64,000 nt of DNA from Orientia tsutsugamushi str. Boryong (GCF_000063545.1 NC_009488.1:310001-374000), one strand, 5' to 3'; shown: positions 17,898-30,120, numbered from the stretch's first letter. Notes: generated by a model not told the origin, from the letters alone. Translations and numbers: made by a program.

Positions 17898-18812
17898 CTA
17901 TAAGATATTAGATTTTTCGTAATCTTGAATAGTCAATTTAATTTGTTTTAATATACGAGGAGTAGCATCAACAATTTCAGCTTGTATATTTTTGTTAATG
18001 TTTACAACAAAACCTACAGATGGCATATGTCCTATTCGAGTAAGTACTAGGCCACCAATAGTATTACATTCATCTTCTTCTTGTTTTAATTGAATGCCGA
18101 TAGCTTTTTCTAATGTTTCAATTCTTACTCTCGCACTTGTAATAATAGTTTGCTGATCAACTACTTGATATATAAATTCTGGCCTTGCATCAAAGTAACT
18201 ACTATCTTCCTGATCAATGCCATCAAATATTTTTTCTATAATATCTTCAGTAGTTACTATGCCATCTGTTCCACCATATTCATCAACTACTATTGATATA
18301 TATGTTTTTTTTCTTTGCATAACAGATAGCAAATCTAGTACTTTCATTGATTGAGCAGCAATAATAGGTTGGCGTAAAATGGAATTTAATGTAAAGTTCT
18401 TATCATCCAGCAATATAGGCAGTAAATCTCTTATATGTACAAACCCAAGAATAGTATCAAGATTATTCTCATATACTAATATACGAGTATGATAAGTATG
18501 AGTAATGATTGATTTTAACTTATCAAGAGTAAGTGGTAGTTTAATTGCTTTAATATCAGATCTAGGTATCATGATCTCTTCTAAGCTTTTGTTATAGCAT
18601 TTTAGGAAATTGCTGAGTAACATCTGCTCTCTTATAGACATCTTATTACCATTAATTTCAAGGTCCTGAATAATATGATATAATTCCCTATACTTAGCAT
18701 TATACATAAGCCGAAACCTGCTTAAAATTTGGAAACACCAGTTTTTTAATGCTGTTATATAATAGGCAATAAAGTGCTTTTTTGCCTTTTTATCTAAAGG
18801 TTTAAGTTGCAT
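17898..18812 (-). CDS. tlyC: CBS-pair/CorC-domain protein (TlyC, hemolysin-like)
   Basis: 304-residue protein with two CBS domains and a C-terminal CorC_HlyC (transporter-associated) domain, and without the DUF21 membrane region, the layout of rickettsial TlyC. Visible: EEIMIPRSDIKAIKLP (start of CBS1), LGFVHIRDLLPILLDD, then ISIVVDEYGGTDGIVTTEDI (CBS2) and the closing domain with EDECNTIGGLVLTRIGHMPS. In Rickettsia tlyC has been tied to membrane lysis, while the domain family is otherwise linked to magnesium/cobalt resistance; the real role is open. It follows ybeY by 12 bases on the same strand, a conserved pairing in alphaproteobacteria. Confidence 0.93.
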   Translation of the reverse strand: MQLKPLDKKAKKHFIAYYITALKNWCFQILSRFRLMYNAKYRELYHIIQDLEINGNKMSIREQMLLSNFLKCYNKSLEEIMIPRSDIKAIKLPLTLDKLKSIITHTYHTRILVYENNLDTILGFVHIRDLLPILLDDKNFTLNSILRQPIIAAQSMKVLDLLSVMQRKKTYISIVVDEYGGTDGIVTTEDIIEKIFDGIDQEDSSYFDARPEFIYQVVDQQTIITSARVRIETLEKAIGIQLKQEEDECNTIGGLVLTRIGHMPSVGFVVNINKNIQAEIVDATPRILKQIKLTIQDYEKSNIL

Positions 18813-18824
18813 CAGTTATACTTA

Positions 18825-19328
18825 CTAATATGGTGATGCTATACTAAATTTAGCAAGTAAATTAACTTCTAACTCTTCCATAATTATAGCTTCACTGTCG
18901 TGTTGATGATCAAACCCTAGTAAATGTAATATTGCATGTATTAGCAAATGAGTAAAATGGTTAATAAAAGTTTTTTGTTGTTCTACTGCTTCTTTAGAAA
19001 TTGAATTATATCCAAATGCAATGTCTCCTAAATAAATATAGTTATCCTGTATGTCTAAAGTAGATAAATTTTGCCAATCAAGAACTTGATCTGGAAATGA
19101 TAGAACATTTGTTGGTTTATTAATTTTTCTATGAGTAAAATTTAAGTTCTGCATTTCATGATCATTAGTTAATAAAATTACAACTTCAGCTTGCTGAACT
19201 AACTGCAACTTCGCAAAAACGTTATGACATAGAGTTGTTTTTATAATTTTTTTTACATAACATAAGTTAATTTCATTATGATTGTTCCAGATTGGATGTT
19301 GTCGAATAAGAGCAGCTTTAATCTTCAT
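18825..19328 (-). CDS. ybeY: Endoribonuclease YbeY (rRNA maturation)
   Basis: 167-residue UPF0054 metalloprotein, a single-strand endoribonuclease acting in 16S rRNA 3' end maturation and ribosome quality control. The zinc motif H-x3-H-x5-H is visible in HAILHLLGFDHQHD near residue 130, and the family segment NKPTNVLSFPDQ near 75. Next to tlyC in one transcription unit; the ATG at 19328 is the only sensible start. Upstream lies a decayed mobile region. Confidence 0.95.
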   Translation of the reverse strand: MKIKAALIRQHPIWNNHNEINLCYVKKIIKTTLCHNVFAKLQLVQQAEVVILLTNDHEMQNLNFTHRKINKPTNVLSFPDQVLDWQNLSTLDIQDNYIYLGDIAFGYNSISKEAVEQQKTFINHFTHLLIHAILHLLGFDHQHDSEAIIMEELEVNLLAKFSIASPY

Positions 19329-19659
19329 ATAACTGTTAGTTTTCTAACTATAATAATGCTAACTTAAAATATTAACCATATATTGTCATTCTAATATAAA
19401 TTAATGAAAATGAAAATAGTTATTTAAATTTTGCTTTTGAAGCTAGAATAAACATTGTATGTTGACAGCATAGCTTAAATTTGGAAAGGTAGTTACAGAA
19501 TGTAAAATGTAAAAGATAGCATCAAAAAAGTCATGAAATAAGTGAGCTACTTTATGTATTTCATTTTTAACTTTAAACCAATAATATTAACACTTTTTTT
19601 ATAGAAAAGCACATGTATCTAATTCAACTAATGTTATTAACAGTAATCATTGAGATAAT
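19329..19659. other. Gene-free stretch before a MITE
   Basis: 331 AT-rich bases with no credible coding frame or RNA gene. It presumably contains the ybeY-tlyC promoter at its left edge. Confidence 0.55.
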
Positions 19660-19802
19660 AGACCTCTTTCGAAACTGGTTAAGGTAGTTCAAAATTATAA
19701 ATGCCAAAGATCAAAATAAATCTAAGAACGAATCTTTTACGTCTATTTCGATATTTGTAAGCAATAATTTTGAACTACCTTAACCAGTTTCGAAAGAGGT
19801 CT
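19660..19802 (-). mobile_element. 143-bp IS5-derived MITE, copy A
   Basis: Terminal inverted repeats of 39 bp, both arms identical, starting AGACCTCTTTCGAAACTGG. Flanked by AAT at 19657-19659 and 19803-19805. The central 65 bases match the transposase C-terminal coding region of the IS5 element, here on the minus strand and with several mutations. No coding capacity of its own. Confidence 0.92.
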
Positions 19803-19963
19803 AATGAAAAAATAAAGAATATTGATAAAATTTTTGATAGTATTATAGATAAGATTAAAAAAATACAACAATATAAAAGAAAATTTAATTATAACACTGC
19901 TAATTCAGTAATTATTTGGCTGTCAGTAGCTAATCAAAAATTTAAAGTGCAATTAATAATCAT
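19803..19963 (+). pseudogene. traG 3'-end remnant, second copy
   Basis: Short decayed piece, Lys/Asn-rich (KIKNIDKIFDSIIDKIKKIQ), that occupies the place held by the traG 3' end in front of the TPR gene at 6052. The match to 5870-6036 is weak at sequence level and rests mainly on position ahead of a TPR and a traD remnant. Confidence 0.4.
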
Positions 19964-20272
19964 ATGAAATATATAACAGCTGTTTTATTATTAAGATTGT
20001 TAAATACAGCTATTGTATCAAAAAAATAATCAGCTCATACAACAGAAAATGAATGCAGTATAGAACCATGATAGCAGAAAAAATTTAATATTGAAATTTT
20101 AGTTTTTGAGTTAAACAAATATCAAGAAGCAATAGAAAATTTTCATTTAGCTATTCAGTATAAACCTAATTGTGTAGAAGCTTATTATAATAACATAGTT
20201 TGTTTACTAGAATTAGAACAATGTAAGGCGGCAATAGAAAATGAACAGATATTAAAAAGTAATCTTGATTGA
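19964..20272 (+). pseudogene. TPR-protein remnant, second copy
   Basis: Starts MKYITAVLLLRLLNTAIVS, recalling the signal peptide of the TPR gene at 6052, then hits a stop. Later pieces read KYQEAIENFHLAIQYKPN and CVEAYYNNIVCLLELEQC, about one and a half TPR units. Heavily deleted compared with the copy at 6052-6895. It shows that the traG-TPR-traD module was duplicated. Confidence 0.7.
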
Positions 20273-20470
20273 TAAATTTTCAGAATCATGAAAATTTATT
20301 TAGAGCATTGCTACTATCCTGCACCAACATTCTTAACTTGCATGTAAGAAGATAGTGACAATGCCTTAAACAATTTGGCTAGGATTAGCGCTATTCTGGA
20401 TTATATGATTACTATATCAAAAGTTATGCCTAAGTAGTTTTTATTATTTTAAGATTGAGATATATAGCCT
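20272..20470 (+). pseudogene. traD 5'-end remnant, second copy
   Basis: Sequence clearly homologous to 6901-7095: ATAAATTTTCAGAATCATGA corresponds to the traD start (with ATG changed to ATA) and the part around TTGGCTAGGATTAGCGCTAT to the membrane helix. Several frameshifts and stops are present. The following 290 bases up to ftsY contain nothing recognisable. Confidence 0.7.
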
Positions 20471-20764
20471 AATTCACTAATGTAGTTTTTATAATTTTAT
20501 TTTTTTCTCTATTATATCTACTGAACTTATGCTATGAGTAAATGAGAAATAATAACTTATGAATATACAAAGTTATTGAGTTGTTTTGATGTAGATAGTG
20601 ATTTTCTGGTATTAGTTTTGCAGAAGATGCAATAACTCACAATTAAAACTGCAAAAACTAGTGTATTTCACCTAAGTATTCATCTTCAAAAACAAAATAG
20701 TATGCAGTTTTTTTTGCAAACAATTACAATTTTTCTTTGTACTTTTGCCAAAAATATCTCTTCT

Positions 20765-21712
20765 CTACATATTTTTATTCTTTTGTGTAAGCCCTGCTAA
20801 TATTGCATTTACAAAATCACTAGCATTAAATTCCTTAATATCATCAATTTGTTCCCCTATACCAATAAAATAAATAGGAATTTTAAACTTTTCAGCTATC
20901 CCTACAGCCACTCCTGCTTTTGATGTACTATCAAGTTTTGTAATAATTACTCCATCTAATAATACAATATCTTGAAATTGCTCAACTTGAGTAAAGGCAT
21001 TTTGCCCATTAGTAGCATCTAGAGTAAGTAAAGTATAACATACAGAACTACTATGATACTGATTAATAACCTTTTTGATCTTTTTTAATTGATCCATTAA
21101 ATTTTTATGATTATGAAGTCTACCAGCTGTATCAATAAACAATATGTTAATTTTATTATCTATTGCCCAACTAACAGCTTGATATGCTACACTTGCAGGA
21201 TCTGCTCCTGGATTTCCTTTAAATAGATAGCTACCTGACCTATTTGCCCATACTTCTAGCTGCTCTGTTGCTGCAGCCCTAAAAGTATCACAAGCAGCTA
21301 TAGCTATTTTTTGTCCTTGCAAGTTATAGTAATGTGATAATTTACCAATAGTTGTAGTTTTACCATTACCATTAATTCCACATATAATCATTACATTAAG
21401 TACATCTGGCTTAATATGTAGTTCAGGATTTCCGTTTGGAAAAGCAAATTTTATAATTGATTTTGCTAGCTCTGATTTAATATCATCTAACTGAATATTC
21501 TTATTAAATTTAATCGTTTTAAAATTTTCGATAATATTATTAGTAGCTGTAACACCAAAATCAGCACTTAATAAAACCTCTTCTAGCTGTTCAATAGATT
21601 CTTTGGTTATAGTTTTTTCAGAAAAAAGTTTAGTAATTTGTACTGTAAGCTTATTAGTTGTCTTGCTAACAGCTGCAGTAAGCTTATTAAGCCAGGATGA
21701 CATAAATTTCAT
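20765..21712 (-). CDS. ftsY: Signal recognition particle receptor FtsY
   Basis: 315-residue SRP GTPase that docks ribosome-SRP complexes at the inner membrane for co-translational insertion. G-domain motifs: GINGNGKTTTIGKLSHYY (P-loop, near residue 113), ACDTFRAAATEQLEVWANRS (insertion box), LFIDTAGRLHN and ITKLDSTSKAGVAVGI. The N-terminal helical bundle (1-95) is present while the acidic A-domain is nearly absent, normal for alphaproteobacterial short FtsY. Divergent from the gene at 21813, with about 100 bases between them. Confidence 0.97.
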   Translation of the reverse strand: MKFMSSWLNKLTAAVSKTTNKLTVQITKLFSEKTITKESIEQLEEVLLSADFGVTATNNIIENFKTIKFNKNIQLDDIKSELAKSIIKFAFPNGNPELHIKPDVLNVMIICGINGNGKTTTIGKLSHYYNLQGQKIAIAACDTFRAAATEQLEVWANRSGSYLFKGNPGADPASVAYQAVSWAIDNKINILFIDTAGRLHNHKNLMDQLKKIKKVINQYHSSSVCYTLLTLDATNGQNAFTQVEQFQDIVLLDGVIITKLDSTSKAGVAVGIAEKFKIPIYFIGIGEQIDDIKEFNASDFVNAILAGLTQKNKNM

Positions 21713-21812
21713 ACCTTGTTTTTTATTTTAGAATTTTTATACTATAATATATAAGCTTTTATAAGTATAAATTCAAATGAATCAAGTAAACAACAAAAGA
21801 GCAATTTAAACT

Positions 21813-22202
21813 ATGCTTAATCATCTAATTTTATCTATACCTTTAGTTATTATTACGATTGCTATATTGATTTACAAAATACGAAAATCTAAACAAAGCA
21901 AAAACAATTATATACAACGAGGAGATGCAATAGCACAAAAGGATTATGCTCAAGCTAGATCTGTAGTGCACAAGCTATCTTTGAAACAGCTAACTGAAAT
22001 GTCTTGGCAATTTTTATATGATATAACCAAGACAATCTTAAAAAGATTTAGTCGTGAAGATCAGGAGGAGGTCATGAAGATAGGTAGCAAGTTGCATGAA
22101 ATGGGGGTGAAGTATGAGCATCAAATAACTAATAACATTATCTATCAACCTCATCAGAATATTGCAGTTGAAAAAACTACCAACAGAGGAAAAAGTCATT
22201 AA
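21813..22202 (+). CDS. Small single-span membrane protein of unknown function
   Basis: 129-residue protein with one N-terminal membrane helix (LILSIPLVIITIAILIYKI) followed by a basic segment and a helical cytoplasmic domain (QLTEMSWQFLYDITKTILKR, then FSREDQEEVMKIGSKLHEMG). It resembles a short conserved rickettsial family of unknown function, possibly DUF2660, but I cannot confirm that. The intact frame and clean divergent arrangement with ftsY argue for a real gene. Convergent with virB9, with 259 non-coding bases between. Confidence 0.65.
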   Translation: MLNHLILSIPLVIITIAILIYKIRKSKQSKNNYIQRGDAIAQKDYAQARSVVHKLSLKQLTEMSWQFLYDITKTILKRFSREDQEEVMKIGSKLHEMGVKYEHQITNNIIYQPHQNIAVEKTTNRGKSH

Positions 22203-22461
22203 ATTTATTACACCAATCTGAAGTTTCACAATCAAGGTAGAATAGCCTTTATAGCTCTTTTTTTCCTATATACAAATAGGACATATATTCTTGTACTTCT
22301 TTTGTGTATGCAAAATGCTTTTTTAAAAAAAGACCTCTAAAACGCGATAAAAGGTTATAACATTACCACAACTATAACTGTAACTGTTTTTTTTTACTAA
22401 AGTTAATATCTTAACAATTTAAGCTATAATCTCCCAAATAGTTGTTGAGTATTAAAATTAA

Positions 22462-23223
22462 CTACTTTGATAGTAACGCTTCGTTAAATACATATACTAC
22501 TTTTTTTCCTAATCTTAAAGATAATCTAAGAGATACTTGTTCAACAATCATCAAGTTAGGATTTTTAGTACTTATTCTAAAATTTACAAGCGACTCTTTT
22601 TTCCTATCATCTACTATATATACTGTTGGCATTACAACATTTTTATCTCTAAAATATATATAAGTAAAATCTCCATCATCAAAAATTTTTATTGGTGCTA
22701 TTTCCTGATGCCCACTAATGGTATAGTAAAAATTATAATTTTCCGGGTGAGATAAATCTACTTCTGAAGTTAATGATACTAAATTTGTACTATTACTCTT
22801 CTCATTGTCAGGATATAAAAATTTTACATTAAATATCATGTTAGAATCATTAATATTTTGTACTTCCTCAGCATGTAATTCAAAAAAGTAAGTACGTTTG
22901 TTAGTAATAAGAAGCATATTAGTAGTAGCATCATCCTTGATAGGTTTTATAAAAATTCTATTACCGAATTCTTGAATAAACCATGCATTTGGATCTCCCA
23001 TTGATAAATTTACAATTTCTTCACCTTTATCAAGCTCTATACATCCTTGATAGTTATAATACCCAGTAAATTTAAACACATCATTTGGACTATAAGTCAT
23101 TACTCTTATTCTGCTATCAATAGCTGTAGGCTTAGGTTCCCTAATAGCCATCGCTCTAAACGGCAACATTATAATAGTTAATAATATAATAAAAAAACTA
23201 ATCTGATTATTGCTATTTCTCAT
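22462..23223 (-). CDS. virB9: Type IV secretion outer-membrane core protein VirB9
   Basis: 253-residue VirB9/CagX-family protein, part of the outer-membrane core of the rickettsial vir-type secretion system. It begins with a clear signal peptide (cleavage after FRAMA) and follows with REPKPTAIDSRIRVMTYSPN, a VirB9 N-terminal pattern. The C-terminal CagX part includes YTISGHQEIAPIKIFDDGDF with TYIYF, and VYIVDDRKKESLVNFRI. It overlaps virB8 by 11 bases, so the two are translationally coupled. No virB10, virB11 or virD4 follow, in line with the scattered vir islands of Rickettsiales; which of the duplicated virB9 paralogues it is remains open. Confidence 0.92.
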   Translation of the reverse strand: MRNSNNQISFFIILLTIIMLPFRAMAIREPKPTAIDSRIRVMTYSPNDVFKFTGYYNYQGCIELDKGEEIVNLSMGDPNAWFIQEFGNRIFIKPIKDDATTNMLLITNKRTYFFELHAEEVQNINDSNMIFNVKFLYPDNEKSNSTNLVSLTSEVDLSHPENYNFYYTISGHQEIAPIKIFDDGDFTYIYFRDKNVVMPTVYIVDDRKKESLVNFRISTKNPNLMIVEQVSLRLSLRLGKKVVYVFNEALLSK

Positions 23224-23914
23224 TATTATTCTGTAGTAATGTTATTTTATAATCTGTTACAAAAAATTTAAAAATTGAACCAGATGCAGCATTTAAATTA
23301 ACTTGATCTGTTTCAAAAATAATGTTTGCTTTCCACTTCATATCTTCAACCATATTACCTTTATCATCTATGGCACATGAGTGAAAATATACAGCTAACT
23401 CATCATTATTAAGAAATACTGATGACAAAATCTTAATTTTACGCTTAGCAGTCTTTTGATATCTTAATACAGGAGACTGATAGTTTTGAAGACTCATATA
23501 ATTAACAAATTGTCTAAATATTCCTCGCGTAGATCTATTCTTGATATATTGAAATTGACTAGCAAGTTGATTGTAGTTATAACTTTCACGTTTTACAACA
23601 TAGCTTTCAGCTAAAATTTTTACTATAGATTGAAGTGGATTTTTAAGTACTTGATCTGCAGGAGTTATTTTTGCAGCAGCATTAAATTTTTCATCTACTG
23701 AAATAATATATTTTAGTGATTGTGTAACAGGCAGCAAGCTATAAACATTAATTATACTCAGTACTATTAATAGCAATAATAACGCTAGTATAATAAATAC
23801 TACAGACCGATGTAGAAATGGATAAAGATACTTAGCTTTATACCACCTATAAGCATCTTGAAAGTATTTACTATTTTTAATATCAACTGCTATTTCACTA
23901 TTATCCATTAGCAT
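23213..23914 (-). CDS. virB8: Type IV secretion inner-membrane protein VirB8
   Basis: 233-residue bitopic inner-membrane protein that links the inner-membrane complex to the core channel. A short cytoplasmic N-terminus, a membrane helix at about residues 37-58 (SVVFIILALLLLLIVLSIIN) and a periplasmic domain with the VirB8 segments AESYVVKRESYNYNQL and YMSLQNYQSPVLRYQ. Length fits the family. First gene of a two-gene unit with virB9; the 5S rRNA gene lies 220 bases upstream on the same strand. Confidence 0.92.
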   Translation of the reverse strand: MLMDNSEIAVDIKNSKYFQDAYRWYKAKYLYPFLHRSVVFIILALLLLLIVLSIINVYSLLPVTQSLKYIISVDEKFNAAAKITPADQVLKNPLQSIVKILAESYVVKRESYNYNQLASQFQYIKNRSTRGIFRQFVNYMSLQNYQSPVLRYQKTAKRKIKILSSVFLNNDELAVYFHSCAIDDKGNMVEDMKWKANIIFETDQVNLNAASGSIFKFFVTDYKITLLQNNNEK

Positions 23915-24136
23915 TATATTTTTAGCTAAATTTTAGCATACTATCATAGATATTTCAAAGTTTAATAACTGATTCGTTAAAAAGAAACATCATTACTACA
24001 AAAACTTTAATAGTGTTGCTAATATAATATTAATATAAGGTAAGGTACAATATTTTATTGAATGTTATTTCTAATGCTAGTAGATAAAATTTACCTAAAT
24101 TAATAAGGATTACAGTAACAAATGAAACTACATATC

Positions 24137-24257
24137 AAGCCTGGCAGCAACTTACTCTCCCATGTTTAAACACAGTACCATCAGCATTATGAGGTTTAAT
24201 GATCGAGTTCGGAATGGGATCGTATGTGTCACTCATAATTATAACCACCAAGCCAGA
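24137..24257 (-). rRNA. rrf: 5S ribosomal RNA
   Basis: About 120 bases on the minus strand. The 5' part reads TCTGGCTTGGTGG and the 3' part GCTGCCAGGCTT, giving the terminal helix. The interior contains the conserved CCCATTCCGAACTCG loop and ATGGGAGAGTAAG. Located about 140 bases downstream of the 23S gene on the same strand. Ends are accurate to a few bases. Confidence 0.93.
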
Positions 24258-24399
24258 CATATAGGCTATAGTTCCTATACTATAGCTTAAAAACAGTTTA
24301 AAATAAATAAAGTTACCAATATCGTACTGTACACAAATATATTAACATCAAAAACAACAATAGAATTAGCACTGTATACAATTTCAGAGTAATTAAATC

Positions 24400-27213
<2,814 letters not shown>

Positions 27214-27362
27214 TACTTGATTGCATACAGAACTAATTCTAAAAATTGTTTTGTATCTAACAGTAAATTTTTTTTGTGTTAGTTATTTATATTGGATAAC
27301 TTTATTTACTTATTAAACAGCTACAAGATATAAAGATACTTTATTACTTGCTTCTTCACACA

Positions 27363-27390
27363 GTTATATAGTTTTTTTGTTTTATGTCAA
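27363..27390 (-). promoter_or_regulatory. Likely sigma-70 promoter of the 23S-5S unit
   Basis: On the minus strand TTGACA (27390-27385) is followed after 16 bases by TATAAC (27368-27363), placing transcription start near 27356, about 145 bases ahead of mature 23S. It is the only near-consensus pair in the 270 bases between thyX and 23S, and a separate promoter is expected because the 23S gene is not preceded by 16S. Confidence 0.55.
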
Positions 27391-27491
27391 GAAGTATTCT
27401 TATTTTTATAATGTTTTTTCTCACTATTCACATTTAAAATTCAATTTAATCTATAAAAACAGCATTTATTAATTCCATATTCAATAATACA

Positions 27492-28394
27492 TTAACTATC
27501 TCCATTAACTATCTCCATTAACTCTTCCCATTCTCTTTTTGAAAGGTTACTATCCTCCATACTAACCTTTTCACCTTTTATCATTTTTCTAACTACTGCC
27601 AAGCCTCCCTTTGATATTAATGCTGAATGCAATATATAATCTTCAAATGCCTCAAAACTATAAGGAACCCAAAGCTTTACTATATCAATCATCTTTTTTG
27701 CATAAGCTCTAATTTCATATTGAGAATGTTTACTTCCTCTTAAGGATAGAAAATGTAATAAATTATGTAAGTTCACTTTCCAATACCACTCAGTATAATA
27801 ATTTAGAGGCAGATTAATTCTAGCCAACTCTCTTGCAATCCCTACGTTTTCAGAATTTACTATATGCCCTTCACTATCTTCATTAAGCATTTCTTCATAG
27901 TGTTGATAACATCTTTCAGCATCGCTCTTTAATATTTCTAAAACTCTCATTGACCACTGCTCAGATATTACCTCTTCTGACCTACCCTGCTTATTAGTTT
28001 TTGACTGAGGAGTTATATCCTCATTTCTTGGCAAATAAAACTCTTTCGCTAAAATAGAGTAACGAGCTGAATATTCATTAATACTTGCTGTACGATGTCT
28101 GATCCATTGACGTGCTACAAAAATTGGCAGTTTAATATGAAACTTTATATCACACATCTCAAATGGTGTTGTATGTCTGTGTCGCATTAAATATCTTATC
28201 AATCCTCTATCTTGAGAAAGTTGCTTCGTTCCACGACCATAAGAGACTCTAGCAGCTTGTACTACTGAAAAATCATCTCCCATATAATCTACAACTCTTA
28301 TAAATCCATGGTCTAATACTTTTATTTCATTGTATAATATTTCTTCTAAAGCATTAACACTACTTCTCTTAGTAGTACTTTTTTTCAATTCCAT
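27492..28394 (-). CDS. thyX: Flavin-dependent thymidylate synthase ThyX
   Basis: 300-residue ThyX, which makes dTMP from dUMP with methylene-tetrahydrofolate and reduced FAD; it replaces ThyA in many rickettsiae. The ThyX motif is seen in [18 protein letters not shown] around residue 95, with [17 protein letters not shown] just before and the C-terminal [19 protein letters not shown] segment. The 3' end contains a 13-bp tandem duplication (ATTAACTATCTCC on the plus strand) that lengthens the region around the stop. It precedes the 23S gene on the same strand with about 270 bases between. Confidence 0.96.
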   Translation of the reverse strand: MELKKSTTKRSSVNALEEILYNEIKVLDHGFIRVVDYMGDDFSVVQAARVSYGRGTKQLSQDRGLIRYLMRHRHTTPFEMCDIKFHIKLPIFVARQWIRHRTASINEYSARYSILAKEFYLPRNEDITPQSKTNKQGRSEEVISEQWSMRVLEILKSDAERCYQHYEEMLNEDSEGHIVNSENVGIARELARINLPLNYYTEWYWKVNLHNLLHFLSLRGSKHSQYEIRAYAKKMIDIVKLWVPYSFEAFEDYILHSALISKGGLAVVRKMIKGEKVSMEDSNLSKREWEELMEIVNGDS

Positions 28395-28437
28395 TAAATT
28401 TATATCCTATTAGTTTAAATTACTTAATTATTAAAGA

Positions 28438-28941
28438 TTATTGTAGTATATTACATACATAATCTCCCAGTAACTCTATAGCATACTGGCACGCTTGACT
28501 ACGAACTTGATGTCTATCTCCATTAAAATTTTTTTTGTAGCTTTTAGAATTAGTCCCACATATTCCAAAATAAACTAGCCCTCCTTGCTTTTGTTCTGGT
28601 ATACTGGAAGAATCAGCATTACCAGTAATTGACAAAGCAATATCACTTTTAGTAACTATTTTACAATTCTCAGCCATAGCAATAGCACATTCAGCTGATA
28701 CTGAACCATAAATTGATAGAATATGTTGTGGTAATCCTAGCAATTTTACTTTAGATACATTAGAATATACTATGAAGCCAGAATGAAAAATCTTTGAAGC
28801 GCCAGAAATTGAAGTAATATAAGCAGCAAGCATTCCACCAGTACAAGATTCAGCAGTTGATATCAATAAGTTGTTGTTTCTTGTAATTAATAAGTCATAT
28901 ATTTCTCTAACTTGAGCAATTACTGCATCATCCAACTGCAT
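28438..28941 (-). CDS. pncC: CinA C-terminal-domain amidase (PncC-like)
   Basis: 167-residue stand-alone CinA_C domain, nicotinamide-nucleotide amidohydrolase, which turns NMN into nicotinate mononucleotide. The family motif is seen in LISTAESCTGGMLAAYITSI near residue 28, then ASKIFHSGFIVYSNVSKVKL and a central ALSITGNADSSSIPEQKQGG. The MoCF-like N-terminal half of full CinA is absent, as in E. coli YgaD/PncC. It lies between pgpA and thyX on the same strand. Activity is inferred from family. Confidence 0.9.
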   Translation of the reverse strand: MQLDDAVIAQVREIYDLLITRNNNLLISTAESCTGGMLAAYITSISGASKIFHSGFIVYSNVSKVKLLGLPQHILSIYGSVSAECAIAMAENCKIVTKSDIALSITGNADSSSIPEQKQGGLVYFGICGTNSKSYKKNFNGDRHQVRSQACQYAIELLGDYVCNILQ

Positions 28942-29006
28942 AAATTATAAATTTATTTTTAATTCTATAAAACAAAAGTAAAATATTGATTATCGACTAG
29001 TATCAT

Positions 29007-29609
29007 CTAGAATTTGATAAAAATGTATACCATTATCGCAGCCATTAATCCAGCAATAATATCATCTAACATTACTCCTATTCCATTTTTAAGATTCTGA
29101 TCTATAAAACCTACAGGCCATGGTTTAACTATATCACACAATCTAAAAAATAATAAGGACAATATCAATAAAACCACTAGATTATAATTCTTAAATTCCT
29201 TAACATAATTTATATCACATATACTGCAATAATTGTTTACAGAAACTACAGTGCATCTCAGTAACTCTACTAAAAACATTAGCACTGAATTGGCATTAAT
29301 ATGATTTATTAACTGCATTACAAGTATAATAGTCAGTATTTGCCCAGCTACTTCATCAATAATAATTTCCCCAGGATCATGTATCCCATAGTATCCAATA
29401 TATATTTTGCAAAAAAAACTACCAACAATAAATAATACAACTGCAATAGCAAGTAATGTTATATTAAATTGATAAAATTCGTATACAGGTAAATATCTAT
29501 ATACTAATAAACTTAATGGAAAAGCTACTATCGAACCTAATGTACCTGGAGCAAACTTAACCTTTCCTAAATAAAAAAAAGTTACTACCAATTCTGCAAT
29601 TTTAATCAT
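29007..29609 (-). CDS. pgpA: Phosphatidylglycerophosphatase A
   Basis: 200-residue membrane enzyme that dephosphorylates phosphatidylglycerol phosphate in phospholipid synthesis. Conserved parts: FFYLGKVKFAPGTLGSIVAF at the N-terminus, GIHDPGEIIIDEVAGQ (the catalytic acidic segment) and a closing DIVKPWPVGFIDQN with MLDDIIAG. It is about 35 residues longer than usual because of an extra piece around residues 115-145 (SVNNYCSICDINYVKEFKNY), probably an insertion between membrane segments. First gene of a probable pgpA-pncC-thyX unit. Confidence 0.92.
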   Translation of the reverse strand: MIKIAELVVTFFYLGKVKFAPGTLGSIVAFPLSLLVYRYLPVYEFYQFNITLLAIAVVLFIVGSFFCKIYIGYYGIHDPGEIIIDEVAGQILTIILVMQLINHINANSVLMFLVELLRCTVVSVNNYCSICDINYVKEFKNYNLVVLLILSLLFFRLCDIVKPWPVGFIDQNLKNGIGVMLDDIIAGLMAAIMVYIFIKF

Positions 29610-29721
29610 ATATAGTTTTTATTCATCCAAAAAGTATTTATTATTCATGCTTTAGCTCTAAAATCAAAATCTAAATTCACAACACCTTCCTTAAAAATCT
29701 TATATGACAAAAAGATATAAT

Positions 29722-29864
29722 AGACCTCTTTCGAAACTGGTTAATGTAGTTCAAAATTATTGATGATAAATATAGAAATAGACGTAAAAGATTCGGTTTT
29801 AGATTTAATTTGATCTCTGGCATTTATAATTTTGAACTACATTAACCAGTTTCGAAAGAAGTCT
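29722..29864 (+). mobile_element. 143-bp IS5-derived MITE, copy B
   Basis: Same length as the other copies. The two 39-bp arms match except at position 5 from the end. Arm position 24 is T here on both arms (GGTTAATG / CATTAACC), unlike G in copies A, D and E. Left flank AAT, right flank ATT, so the expected 3-bp duplication is not perfect. It forms the left border of a decayed island. Confidence 0.9.
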
Positions 29865-29869
29865 ATTAT

Positions 29870-30120
29870 ATATTATATATTTAGATCTTGATTTTTGCTT
29901 GTGTTTTTTTTATTATATACAGGATTTTTATCTAATAATCCACAGTCTATAGCCTTATTGAATATAGGACTTAACAGTTTTAGAATATTGTTTGCTGTTA
30001 CATAGTGCTTTCTTTCTGTTTTATTTAATCAAAAATTTTCTGAGTATCTTCTCTGATAATCTATGATATCTTTTTATTGTATAAAGATGCTGCATACTTC
30101 TTTACTCTAAGAAATATTTT
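29870..30120 (-). pseudogene. Tyrosine-recombinase (integrase) fragment
   Basis: Minus-strand remnant of the core-binding part of a phage-type integrase. Readable: LNKTERKHYVTANNILKLLS then PIFNKAIDCGLLDK, a pattern typical of the SAM-like domain that precedes the catalytic domain. Upstream, pieces such as KDIIDYQRRYSENF are separated by stops. The catalytic half with R, H and Y is absent. It probably comes from the integrase of a RAGE. Confidence 0.6.
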
